From NCBI GenBank assembly GCA_964006375.1, contig OZ023265.1, positions 166,868,118-166,932,117 of the forward strand: a DNA stretch of 64,000 nucleotides. The letters are read 5' to 3'. The notes under the pieces were generated by a model that saw only the letters and a program-made list of their open reading frames with translations, was not told where the DNA came from and searched no databases. This stretch comes from Tillus elongatus. Lineage: Eukaryota > Arthropoda > Insecta > Coleoptera > Cleridae. The position numbers and the translations under genes were made by a program. Positions within the stretch are counted from its first letter, which is position 1. Each line of letters opens with the position of its first letter. Shown here piece after piece: positions 38,926 through 48,650 of the stretch.

Positions 38926-39160
38926 AAAAATTTCTTGTTCATATCCCCTAAGGAAGTTGCGGGACCTGGCATGAATGGGGGTGGTGTGCAGGGTAGGCAG
39001 GGTTTTGGGGTGTTATGGCGTCAGTATGTAAAAATACAGCTTTCAAGCCGTTTTCTTCGCATTTTCTGCTCATATTTCCTTTACACTGCCTACCCCGCAC
39101 AGCACCCCTCTTCACTCCTGGTCCCGTAACTTCCTTGGGGGGTGAGAACAAGAAATTTTT
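38926..39160. repeat. Inverted repeat with GGGACC blocks
   Basis: Arms from AAATTTCTTGTTC (38926) and GAACAAGAAATTT (to 39160) flank a shared CCTAAGGAAGTTGCGGGACC-type block. Related blocks are inside the duplicate arms near 13990, 15290 and 33060. Confidence 0.75.
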
Positions 39161-39749
39161 TTGTGGGTTTTGCATCTAGGGGGGTCCTGGGAACGTTTCT
39201 GAAGAAAAAAATTTGAAAAGCGTTCAGGAGTTAAACTGCAAATTTACCAAAATTTACATTTTATATAAGATTTCAAATACGATAACTCAATTTCCTATCA
39301 AGTTATAATCTTCAATCTTGAACCATAGTAAAACCTATGTAAAATACCCTTTTGGTTGTTTTGTTTACAAAAACTAGTTCGAATGGGTTGACTAAAGCAA
39401 AACCGTCCAAGCAATTAATAAGGAAAAATACTTGCCATATTGATAATTTGGTAGGTACATTCCGTTTATAAATAATTAAGTTTTTTCTGGAAAAGTTTTG
39501 TAACTTTAATAAAATTTGTAAAACATTTTTTTAAAGCGACTTGCGGTAGACATATGTACCAAATTTTAATGTTCTAGCTCCATAGAAAATATAACTTTTT
39601 TCAAATAATCGCTTGGGAATCACTGAGACCTCTAAAACCAATCTCCAAAGTCCATTTAAATTTAAAGAATTCGTTTTAATAATATATCTTACTAATAGTG
39701 TACAATTCTTATGAAAACTCACTAAAATAACGCACTTGCTGCGTCCCGA
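39161..39749 (-). mobile_element. GCAAG-family element, minus strand
   Basis: Head at its right end: CGGGACGCAGCAAGTGCGTTA complement at 39728-39749. Body matches 13248-13640, so it serves as the uninterrupted reference for the hAT insertion site. Confidence 0.75.
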
Positions 39750-39939
39750 ACTTTTTTTGTGATATAGCGTTATGCTTTATCTTTGTAGCCCACGTCACGC
39801 GTCCCCGCAAAAGCTCTAAACAACTGTACACAGGAAAATCGATGCCCGTGCCCTGCTCCAACCCACGACATGTGCCTGTACCGTCTCTCAGTTCCGGGGT
39901 TTAACGGACGCGCGACGCGCTAAATCACAGCACGGACGG
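39750..39939. other. Start of a CpG-rich block
   Basis: From about 39780 the composition changes to CG-rich with many CpGs; no gene by itself. Confidence 0.4.
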
Positions 39940-40110
39940 CAGCGTCTTTACGCTCGTGACGTCACTGCTGCATCGTCACCGTTATGACGTCACAGTGTGG
40001 AGCGAAGGGTGCTGCAGGACAGGCGCATCGCAGGATTGATCCTCCCGTCATGTGACGTCACTATGCGGTCATGACGTCAGCGGGAGTAAAACGATGGTTT
40101 TATAATGGGA
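39940..40110 (+). promoter_or_regulatory. CpG-rich promoter-like block with four TGACGTCA sites
   Basis: The palindrome TGACGTCA (CREB/ATF site) occurs four times: near 39957, 39984, 40050 and 40073. A TATA-like TTTTATAATGG follows near 40099. The surrounding 500 bp is the most CpG-rich in the window apart from the 38.5-kb foldback. Because the site is palindromic, orientation is taken from the TATA-like box and the exon-like sequence to the right. Confidence 0.5.
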
Positions 40111-40576
40111 GAATTGAGCGTGGCAGGGATAAGTGTGACGACGGCTTCGAAGGAGTGAACAACCGCCGCGTGCTCCACACACAGATGTTGACTGACCACG
40201 TTACAGACGGGCACCAGCACGGTCCACACTAAGTTCACTGCTTCAGCTCACGGCCTGCACACTCTCACTCATCTTAGTTACCATAGATCTTAAACAATCG
40301 ATAGTGTTTTGTCTAGTCCCGGTCTCTAGACGCCCGCACGTGCTTTCGTATAAGTTCCAAAAAAAAGTGAAACCGTTACCAGGAGATCTTAACAGGATCT
40401 TTTTAAAGACTTTACAGTGAGTTACCACAAGACTTTCAGTGAGTTATTATTAAAGAAAAAGTACAAGGACTTAACCGTTTAATATAAATAATAAGTGAAA
40501 TTTATTGTGAAAAAAAAGGAAAAGTTGCCAGGATCTCAAAAGGGATTCTAGTGTAGGACTGTCTAGGCAATCTCAT
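40111..40576 (+). other. Candidate 5' leader exon
   Basis: No long open frame. Contains an E-box CACGTG near 40338 and ends at ATCTCAT|GTGAGT (40577 on), a donor-like sequence. Interpretation as a noncoding first exon is inferred only from the promoter-like block to its left. Confidence 0.25.
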
Positions 40577-40718
40577 GTGAGTTTTTGACTTTGCTATGTA
40601 AACTGTATTAAGAGAAACCTGAATTGTATAAAATTGGTGGTACAGAATCTTGAAAGAGACTTTTGTGGTGTCAATTTTAGGACTTGCTGGACTTTGTGTG
40701 AATTTTTGGCATTTCTAG

Positions 40719-40883
40719 ACAAAGTGGAATCCATAGTTACCAGTGCAGTGCCAAATAGCAATGTTGATGACTTTATGAGGTATCTGTCCTTGTTCGAGGT
40801 GGATCCTCCTTTCGGTATAGGGGAAGGCGCGCGCTCCGGTTCTAATTCACCGGAATTCTTGGAGGAACTCCAGGAATCAGCAG
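40719..40883 (+). CDS. Candidate internal coding exon, unknown protein
   Basis: Bounded by TTTTTGGCATTTCTAG (acceptor-like) and CAG|GTGAAT (donor-like, GT at 40884). The open frame gives an acidic, non-repetitive peptide beginning DKVESIVTSAVPNSNVDDFM and ending with SGSNSPEFLEELQESAGE. Codon and residue use look more like a real protein than the repeats around it. I do not recognise the family. Without splicing the frame has no ATG upstream and runs to a stop at 40939. Evidence is composition plus splice-like signals. Confidence 0.35.
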
Positions 40884-41273
40884 GTGAATGGATGTTGTCC
40901 TCCTACCCTATATATCTGTCCAGTGCACGATTGTACTAGTTACTTTGTAGATCTGGTGTTCGATATTTTTAATGAGTATATAATTGTCGTTGGTTGTTGT
41001 CCCGTTTTGCATGTGATAGATGCTATATAGCTGAAATAATAGATGTAGAATAGAGGATATTATGAGCTGAAATGCAAGGGGATAGAGATGAGACCTGGCT
41101 CATCGGCAAGCATAATCAAGCGTCAAGATTACAGGCTTCAACAGCCGCATTTTAGTTTTGCTGCACCAAGAGATCCAAATAACAACGAGACTGCTTTTCA
41201 CTGCCATCTACAAAATAAGTGTACGTTATGTTTTTTATTATTTTTATTTTGCCAAGCACTACCCTAATGCTTC
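40884..41273. other. Spacer, nothing recognised
   Basis: Possible intron of the candidate gene; no repeat end seen. Confidence 0.3.
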
Positions 41274-41316
41274 TACTGACATATTCCTTAATTTGTTTAC
41301 ACTCATTATGCCATTA

Positions 41317-41490
41317 GTACAATTAGAAGAACCCAATTCACCAGAATCCATTTTCAGATCTGATGATCGTTTCGCTAACAAAGTTAGCGTCATCGCTTTG
41401 TTCATCCCTCTGATGACGCTAACTTTGATAGCGCCAAGATTGTCAGCTCTGAAAAGTGGATTGCGATGAATTGAGTTCTCCAAATTGTAC
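41317..41490. repeat. Foldback, ~80-bp arms
   Basis: Left arm GTACAATTAGAAGAACCC ... GTTAGCGTCATC; right arm is its inverse complement with mismatches, ending near 41490. The opposed open frames across it are consequences of the symmetry. Confidence 0.8.
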
Positions 41491-41499
41491 TTGTCAGTA

Positions 41500-42035
41500 T
41501 TTACCGTAGCTTCCAATCTTGATTCATTCTTAAGATCACTAAAAAATTAACTTTATTGATTTATTTGACGTATTACATATTACTAAATGATGCAACTGAT
41601 TGGTTAATTCGATTCTTTCAAGAAAATGTTTACAGAACTTCGATTTTTATTCATGTAAAAATTTATATTGATTCATCTGGTTAAAATAATATAATATAGT
41701 TTGGCTGGAGTATTAGGTATTGATTATTTTTAGCCATTAAGTAACTGGAAAACGTATGTTTTGTAAATTTGAATTTGTGCTAATTTTATGACATCTATTA
41801 ACATTCTGGTTGAGATAATATAATTAACTTTGGTCAGCTTTTTATGGTTTTATTATTTTTGACTATTAAGCAAGAAAATTTGTGTTATATGAATTTGAAT
41901 TATTAAATATTTTATGGATTTTTTTTTTGTTACTTTTTAAAACATGTAAATTTGAGACCTCTCCCAGTAAGCTTAACTAATACGTTACTAAACTGTTTGT
42001 CGTATATTTAAAGTGCTAATACTATAATGAAATAC

Positions 42036-42099
<64 letters not shown>

Positions 42100-42648
42100 G
42101 TGTGCGTGTAAAATTTCCAATTAAATATTCAAATAAAAAGAACAAAAAGGTTATTTATTGGGATATTGATAAACGAGAATTAAATTAATTCATGTTGGAC
42201 TGGTTTTTAAATTTGCCACCTAATTTTAATATCGTTTAAAATCATATGCTTATTTCCAAATCTATGAATTTTGATGACAGTAATAGTAATAGTAGGCAAG
42301 ATATTTTTCAGTTTGTATGCATATGTTACTAAAACTAAAATATTTAAGGCCATCTGATAAAACCAACATATAAATTTTGTATCATCATTGTAACTATTTA
42401 TTTCTGCGTACATTTAAATATATTGTTACTTTTTCCTGTTCATTGTGTTTTTTCTAGCATGTCATAATTTGTCGTCTTGCATGTGCTTCTTTAGTATGCT
42501 CTATTATAATTTGAAAAATGTATGTAGCCTTTAATCCAAAATATAGTTCATAAAAGTAATTGAACTACATTTACATGTTTTTTTAAGGTTTTCGGGAACA
42601 CCGTTTTCTAAAAAAATTTAAAATTTACGTAACTTACAACATTTGTCG

Positions 42649-42652
<4 letters not shown>
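41500..42652. other. AT-rich spacer
   Basis: No gene recognised; one (AT)n array at 42039-42095. Confidence 0.4.
42039..42095. repeat. (AT)n microsatellite
   Basis: Followed by a short (TG)n run. Confidence 0.95.

Positions 42653-42713
<61 letters not shown>
42653..42713. repeat. (AT)n microsatellite
   Basis: Directly abuts the open frame of PLE 3. Confidence 0.95.
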
Positions 42714-42718
<5 letters not shown>

Positions 42719-42721
42719 AAA

Positions 42722-43483
42722 TATATAAAGCTAGTAAAACGAATCAAAAACAAACAAATCAACAAAACACCAGAAACAAACACAAAATACACAACATTCA
42801 CTTATAACCACCACATCAAAAAAATAACACAAACACTCAAACAATATGACTTCGAAATGAGCTATAAAACCAATAACAAAATAATAAACAAAATAAATAA
42901 AAAACAAGAACACAACCCACATGAATTAAACGGAATATATCAAATAAAATGTAACACATGCAATAAAAAATATATAGGAATGACAAAAAAATCAATAGAA
43001 ACAAGATTCAAGGAACATATAACAGCATTAGATAAAATCCACATTGCTAGCTACAAATCAAACGTAGCTACAGACATTCACAACACAAAACACCAAAAAC
43101 CAGACATCACCCAATTACAACTAATGAAACATGTTAAAGACCACACAAAAATGGAAATCTGGGAACAATACTACATTCAACAAACAAACAATAAGAAACA
43201 GTTAGTGCCAGAACAAATACAAGTGCAAACTTTTAAACAAAACTTAATAAAAGCCATACAAATAGACAAATTATCAAACCACAGTGATCAAGACAGGAGA
43301 CCGATACACACGAGACAGTCCGAAGGCACAATCAATCAGAGAAGAGTAAACCGACCAATAGAAGCTCACGGCGCAGGCGCCACGTACAATCTCAGACGTA
43401 GACCACACAGGAACAATAACAGTCAGTGGCGTGCTGATGATGAACCGGGACGGTTCGAAACTGCAGTCCACGCAAACCAATAA
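42722..43483 (+). pseudogene. Penelope-like element 3, GIY-YIG C-terminal fragment
   Basis: Open from 42722 to the stop at 43483, about 253 codons. The first ~60 residues (YIKLVKRIKNKQINKTPE, then TKYTTFTYNHHIKKI) look like the linker after a PLE reverse transcriptase. A GIY-YIG domain follows: NGIYQIKCNTCNKKYIGMTK with both GIY and YIG intact and the CxxC pair, then ETRFKEHI and SNVATDIHNTKHQ. Strongly A-rich coding strand, so Lys/Asn/Ile/Thr-rich, until about codon 185, after which it becomes Arg-rich and less biased. The RT is missing; (AT)n arrays lie at both sides. No stop or frameshift in the remaining part. A different lineage from PLE 1 and 2. Confidence 0.82.
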
Positions 43484-43513
43484 AAAATCACAAACGTACA
43501 GCAAACAAATAAA

Positions 43514-43514
<1 letters not shown>

Positions 43515-43593
<79 letters not shown>
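43515..43593. repeat. (AT)n microsatellite
   Basis: 31 bp downstream of the PLE 3 stop codon. Confidence 0.95.
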
Positions 43594-43596
<3 letters not shown>

Positions 43597-43871
43597 TTTA
43601 TATTAACAGGAGAAATACTTGGTTTTCGGATCACACTAGTCACGGAACACGATAGTGTCGTCTCCATTTGAAGCTCTTGTCAATATATTAGTGAAATATG
43701 AAAATAAGGGCAACAAGGTATTAATCTGCTTACCCCTTAAGAGCGGTAGATACGGGTTTGTTTTTAAGAAAATATAAAAGAAAAGAATTCTAAGGGCTCG
43801 ATCTGCTTTCACATTGAGACCCAAAAAACAATTTCTAGTGTGCTCTGGGTAGTAGGCAGATTAAGGTCCTG

Positions 43872-43953
<82 letters not shown>

Positions 43954-44379
43954 GCACGTGTAAAATTTATATTTATTATGGTTTCTGCCTTTTCAGAGAA
44001 TTATCGGTAAAACATTCGCTTATTATATTACGATGTAAATATATACCACTACGATACCTCAATAAACAACCCACTTATCCTTTAATGAATTTTGACAAGT
44101 ATATTTTCACTAAATAGCTTGAATGAGTTCGTAGATCGCCCCAGTGTGACCATCAGTTCCATGAAAAGTTAGGTTTACATTAGAAATATTTTTTGAAAAT
44201 AATGTAGTTATTTTATTGAATTAGTTCTTGAGTTAAAGGAAGATTATATAATACCTTCTTTTGGCACTAGACCAAAAGATAATGTATGATACCAAAATTT
44301 GCATGCATCTTACCAGCTTGTCACACCGGTTTTCGTCTTGTGTCAGACAGAAACAAACAAACCATCAATACTCCATTCA
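43594..44379. other. AT-rich spacer
   Basis: No gene recognised; includes the array at 43874-43951. Confidence 0.35.
43874..43951. repeat. (AT)n microsatellite
   Basis: Simple array. Confidence 0.95.
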
Positions 44380-44640
44380 CCCTTGAAGGCTACTTCTGTG
44401 GCTTCACTGGTGGTTTTCGTTTCTGTAAGTGAAGGACGTAGCCAGCGCGTAAACTAACTGGAGTAAGTGGCCCTTCTGAATTCTAGATGTTCTGGGATGT
44501 ACTTCAACGTTTCTGTAACCGGTTTCGCTGCTTGAGAGCATCCTCAGACAGAATAAAATTGAAGTCAGAGAAGTGGTCTCTAAGTCTGTATGTAGTATGG
44601 ACCAGTATCACCAAGTAAGGACGACAACAATCAATGAATT
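44380..44640 (-). repeat. Third copy of the 35.5-kb inverted repeat, with hammerhead-like motif
   Basis: Matches the left arm (35518 on) and then jumps to sequence matching 36430-36520 (AGTCTGTATGTAGTATGGAC), so the middle is deleted. Minus strand at 44515-44560: TTCTGT, CTGAGGA, U, GCT...AGC, GAAA, stem III AC-CG-GT, U, ACAGAA. TTCTGT and ACAGAA pair over 6 bp as stem I. Stem II is only 3 bp, so activity is uncertain. Confidence 0.7.
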
Positions 44641-44861
44641 TAAAACATCAAATAGTTGACGCACACCAATGCAGCAAGCTGTACCCAAGACAAAATGTTT
44701 AAATCTGTAAGACAGATAAGTTAAAGTCGAAGCTGAGGAAAACAGCGCTAGGGCAAAGAGCCAGAAAAGAAATAACAACATGCCAGAAATCAAATCTTCG
44801 CCATTATTGTTACGTAATAGCGAAGGCGAGACTTGATATTAACAATCACATTACAACACGT

Positions 44862-45060
44862 AAGTGACGAGTGGTTTATGTCGTCTGATTACTGAAGTTA
44901 AACAACGTCGGTCACGGTCGAGACTTAGATGGGTAACCGATTGAAAATATCGTGTGGTGTTGTTACCTTTCTATGGTGAAGGCAACGGGAAACCATTGCG
45001 CTACACATTTTCTCAAACTGCAATCATGGTTGCGATAACGAGGCGATAACGCTTCTGCAC
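44862..45060 (+). mobile_element. 5S rRNA-derived SINE (SINE3-like)
   Basis: 44880-44967 resembles residues ~35-120 of animal 5S rRNA, including the pol III internal promoter: A box AAGTTAAACAAC (44895-44906) and C box GATGGGTAACC (44928-44938), then TGTGGTGTTGTTACC. The first third of 5S is poorly preserved. The following CTATGGTGAAGGCAACGGGA body is not 5S and ends in an A-rich stretch near 45078, so this is a SINE, not a 5S gene. No target duplication found. Confidence 0.8.
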
Positions 45061-45349
45061 AATATAGTGATAAAAATAAAACTGTATTAAACGCCATGGA
45101 CAGAAAGCATTTGAGTCTAAGATATTAAAAAGTACCAAAGGTGAAATTACATTTTTCCGAAAAAACTGAACTTATTTTGCAGATACATTTAGTACTTATA
45201 TGACCACAATTACGTAAACGTCGAATTTATACTTCGTTGAGAAACGTCAAAGCTAGTTTCAATGTGCCTATGGATATAACCCCTAAAAAGTCGGCTACGA
45301 GTGTGCCGACTTTACATATTCATTTCTTTGTCTTAAAATTACTCAAAGT
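45061..45349. other. Spacer
   Basis: Nothing recognised. Confidence 0.3.
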
Positions 45350-45395
45350 TGCATCAAAATTCGCTACCATAACGCACATGCTGCGAGGGTGCTTT
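45350..45395 (-). repeat. Isolated GCAAG-family terminal repeat
   Basis: ATTCGCTACCATAACGCACA then TGCTGCGAGG: one inverted end without a visible partner. Confidence 0.6.
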
Positions 45396-45599
45396 TTTTA
45401 TAAAAATGTTACTCTAATAAAATAAAAAAATTCTCATTTAGTAAAAACGTTTAGCCAAATTAAGATGCTAGAAAACATATTATTGATTTTTTGGTGTATC
45501 GAGAAGAACTGAATCTGTACAACTTCTTTCTAAGCACTGTACAGAATATTCTGCAACCATCTCTTATAAAATTTCTCTTTTTTAGTTAATTTTCTTAAC

Positions 45600-45649
45600 A
45601 GCAATTCACCAATAAGGAGATCCCGACTTTTGAATTTAAAAAAAATTTC

Positions 45650-45714
<65 letters not shown>

Positions 45715-45960
45715 AACTAAAAATATAATGGGCCGATTTCGATCAAAATTGGTGAGTACCTTCATTTTGTAAATAGCTTGGATAAGTTCGTTAGCCAGGC
45801 AAATCGGATAAGGTTTTCTGGGAAAATTAAGAAGCTATGGTAACCAAATTTGATACGCTGGCTTCTATCATAAAAACTATCCTTTGTAAAAAAAATCGGA
45901 TTTCTAAGTTAAAAGACAAAGAAATTACAAGCCATTAGTACGCATTAGCGCTTTGTAAGT
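45600..45960 (-). mobile_element. GCAAG-family 3' half, minus strand
   Basis: From the right: TTTGATACGCTGGCTTC/ACCAAATTTG body, GATAACTCAAAAAATAATGG-type block reversed, (AT)n (45653-45710), and a partial 3' block ending AATTCACCAATAAGGAGATC at 45600. Most of the 3' block between array and hairpin is missing. Confidence 0.6.
45653..45710. repeat. (AT)n microsatellite
   Basis: Inside the element above. Confidence 0.95.
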
Positions 45961-46117
45961 TAAAAATACGGCTCTAAATAACTAACAAGATCCTGGATAT
46001 GTGTCTGAGCCGTCATTTTCCTTCATTTCGTTAAAATATGAGAAAAAAATCAATAAAAAAAAGTATGGTGTAAATAATCAAGACTTAGTTAATATAGCAG
46101 CTAAATCTGTCATGTCG

Positions 46118-46200
46118 AGAATGGGCGAGAGGTAAAGGCAGCAGTGTTGATTTAATAATGGACTCCTATAACACGCGTTCTAATCTCAGTTAGTGACTCC
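46118..46200 (+). other. tRNA-like sequence, same family as 23255-23338
   Basis: B-box-like GCGTTCTAATCTCAG (46175-46189) followed by TTAGTGACTCC and a T-run; the A-box side (GGGCGAGAGGTAAAGG) is tRNA-like. Decayed SINE head is the likely identity. Confidence 0.4.
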
Positions 46201-46261
46201 ACTTTTTTTTTTTAGTCTTATTCCATTTTACCATTATCTGTTCAGATTCCGATTAATTTTT

Positions 46262-46437
46262 TAGCAAGTTTTTATATAACAAATTCAATTAGGACGAGAT
46301 GAAAACTTTTAAGACTTGATTCAATTTGAATGGCACATCTGGTTGCTTGTTATTGCCCTAACTTAGTGAAACCGTTCCATACTTAATACAGCCGTAGACT
46401 TTTCCCGTGGTTTCACAAGTGCTTGTTCTTTTCTGCA
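46262..46437 (-). repeat. Inverted copy of the block at 20218-20410
   Basis: Inverse complement of AAGCACTTGTGAAGCCACGG ... TTCAAATTGAATTAGGTC present twice in the tandem duplication; diverged by point changes. Confidence 0.75.
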
Positions 46438-46453
46438 AACGATTTTAATTTTA

Positions 46454-46773
46454 ACTGGACGCAGCAAGTGCGTTATAGTAGCGAATCTTCATTAAAGTTT
46501 TAAATTTCAATAGCTCAATTTGCTATTAACCTAACGTTCGTTGGCCAGGTACCAGCCTTTCGGGAACATTTAAAGTTTATTTTCGGAAAATTTCTGTACA
46601 TTTTCAAACAGTCAAGCCATTTTGATGAAAATGGTACATTGTTTCTACTATATAGGTTATACTGTTAACCAAATTTCATGCCTGCTTTCTTTAAAACAAA
46701 GAGAACATATTTGTTATTAAAAATATTTTTATGAAAATTCACTACCATAATGCACTTGCTGCGTCCAGACTTT
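46454..46773. mobile_element. GCAAG-family palindromic head alone (MITE-like)
   Basis: Left CTGGACGCAGCAAGTGCGTT, right AATGCACTTGCTGCGTCCAG: about 40-bp terminal inverted repeats, 320 bp in total, no long body. It is the same sequence as the heads of the long elements. Confidence 0.8.
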
Positions 46774-46847
46774 TTTTAATCTAAGAGGCATTTGATGGCT
46801 GCCATAGACGTGTCTATGGTAGCCAGCCTCACATAACATATGTAAGA

Positions 46848-47108
46848 CAGGTGTCGCCCATCTCGTTGCGGAACCAAGTATGGTATGTTGTCACGACAGC
46901 TCCAAATAAGACAAAATGTTATAAAATAGAGACTGTGTACAACCAACTAACAATTTAGGCCAGGGCTGACAATTTACAAAATTGGAAGTTGGTTGTACAT
47001 ACTCTCTATTTTATAACATTTTGTGGTATTTGTAACTGTCGTGACAACATACTACCTGGTTCCGCGCCGAGATGGCGACCCTGTCGTACATCTCACAATG
47101 TCCTAGGA
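46848..47108. repeat. Inverted pair of hammerhead-repeat units
   Basis: 46848-46957 is the inverse complement of 46970-47095 (shared AACATTTTGT, GTCGTGACAACATACTACCT). Both are partial copies of the unit at 47109-47415. A short palindrome GGCTGCCATAGAC / GTCTATGGTAGCC lies just left, at 46798. Confidence 0.8.
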
Positions 47109-47415
47109 GGCTGGCTACCATAGCCGTATTACGTTATAGGTGTGTTTTCGCTTTAATTAGTATACTGTACTTTTGAGCTCTAATTGGAGCGAAACCGGTC
47201 TGCGGTTCTAATTATGCTGAAAAGACATATATCCTTACATACCTTGTCCCTATATTAGTGAATAAATGGGCAAGGACTGACAATTTACAAAATTGTTAGT
47301 TGGTTGTACACAGTCTCTATTTTATAATATTTTGTGTTATTTGGAGCTGTCGTGACAAGACACTACCTGGTTCCGCACCGAGATGGCGACCCTATCGTAC
47401 ATCTCACAAATTAAA
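47109..47415 (+). mobile_element. Hammerhead-bearing repeat unit, tandem to a partial unit
   Basis: ~305 bp beginning GGCTGGCTACCATAGCCG and ending CGTACATCTCACA; the partial unit 46970-47108 ends with the same CGTACATCTCACA, so the two are head to tail. At 47185-47215 it has the hammerhead position with a damaged core (CTTTTGA) but intact GAAACCGGTC. Tandem copies with hammerheads are typical of retrozymes and of PLE terminal repeats; this assignment is inferred. Confidence 0.6.
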
Positions 47416-47788
47416 ACATGCTTAAATAAACCTCCATATATAGCAAATGAAGGCTGAGGTGTAATTTTCTATTTATAAGTGAGTAAGTAGAAAAACCTAC
47501 GATATATATTTTTAGAAACGTTTTCGATTTCAGCTCACAAAGCAGCTTGAATTACACTCTCATTGATGTGCCTTAGATATATCCATTCTGTATTGATTTC
47601 AGTATCTCTAGCATACAAATAAATGCCACTGAAGACTCTAAAAGATTACACTATGTATTTCTCTATTCAATATACGGCCAAACAGGATTTCCCAGCGATA
47701 TGCCAGGTGGAAGAGCAAATAGAAATTACAAAGGTATGAACCAAAAATAATAAGAAACGTTCAATTTAATATTAATGAAAAAAAACGT
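47416..47788. other. Spacer
   Basis: Nothing recognised. Confidence 0.3.
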
Positions 47789-48253
47789 TCGGGACGCAGC
47801 AAGTGCGTTATGGTAGTGAATTTTCATTAATTGCTTCAAATTTGAATAACTCAATTTTCTATTAACTTAGAAAGTTTAGTTTTGGTACGTAGTAAGGTCT
47901 TTCTTAAGGCAAGATATTCACCAAATTTTATTAAAACTTCTTTGTGATTTTCGGAGAAAAAAATTGTTTTCGAAAGAAAATTCAAAATTTGAATAACTCA
48001 ACTTTCTATAAACTTAGAAAGTTGAGTTTTGGTACGTTTTAAGGTCTCTCCTAAAGCAATATATCCAATAAATTTCATTAAAACAGCTTTGTAATTTTCG
48101 GAGAACAAATTTTTTTTCAAAATAAAACTCGAAATTTTCCCAGAAAACCCCGTCAGATTTTCCTGGCTAACGAACTCATCCAAGCCATTAATAAAATAAA
48201 GGCACTTGCCAAGTTTCATCGAATTCGGTTAATTATTTTTTGAGTTATCGGAT

Positions 48254-48255
<2 letters not shown>

Positions 48256-48314
<59 letters not shown>
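48256..48314. repeat. (AT)n microsatellite
   Basis: Inside S3, immediately left of the nested unit. Confidence 0.95.
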
Positions 48315-48317
<3 letters not shown>

Positions 48318-48318
<1 letters not shown>

Positions 48319-48650
48319 TATACTCAGTGAGTGGGGGACGTGCCGCCACCTAGTTGCGGAACCAAGTAGTATGTTGTCACGCCAGCTCCAAATAACACAA
48401 AGTGTTAAAAAAATAGAGACTGTATACAACTAACTAACAATTTAGAAAATTGTCAGCCCTGGCGCATTTCTACCCCAATATAGGGACAAAGTATGTAAGA
48501 CTAGATGCAGTCTCGCAAAAATTAGAACCGTAGACCGGTTTCGCTCTTATTAGAGCTCTTCAGTACGACATACTAATTGTAGCAAAAATGCACCAAAAGT
48601 AATACGGCTATAGTATAGCGAGCCTTAAAATACTCACTATAAAAAAACTA
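48318..48650 (-). mobile_element. Hammerhead-bearing repeat unit nested in S3
   Basis: Full-length unit in minus orientation, homologous to 47109-47415 along its length. It interrupts S3 next to the (AT)n array, and carries the best hammerhead of the window. Confidence 0.75.
48527..48569 (-). ncRNA. Hammerhead ribozyme, type I layout
   Basis: Minus strand in order: GTCGTA (stem I), CTGAAGA (core), stem II GCTCT-AATA-AGAGC (5 bp, perfect), GAAA (core), minimal stem III AC-CG-GT with C at the cleavage position (48533), then TACGGT pairing with GTCGTA (two G-U pairs). All core positions fit the consensus CUGANGA...GAAA...UH. Minimal stem III hammerheads often work as dimers or in tandem copies, consistent with the tandem units at 47 kb. 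Predicted by eye; not folded computationally. Confidence 0.75.

Noticed and set aside
41158..41516. Opposed frames of 103 and 85 residues
   Set aside because: Both follow from the inverted symmetry of the foldback at 41317-41490.
44880..44967. Functional 5S rRNA gene
   Set aside because: The first third of 5S is degraded, substitutions hit conserved positions, and a non-5S body follows without a T-run terminator.
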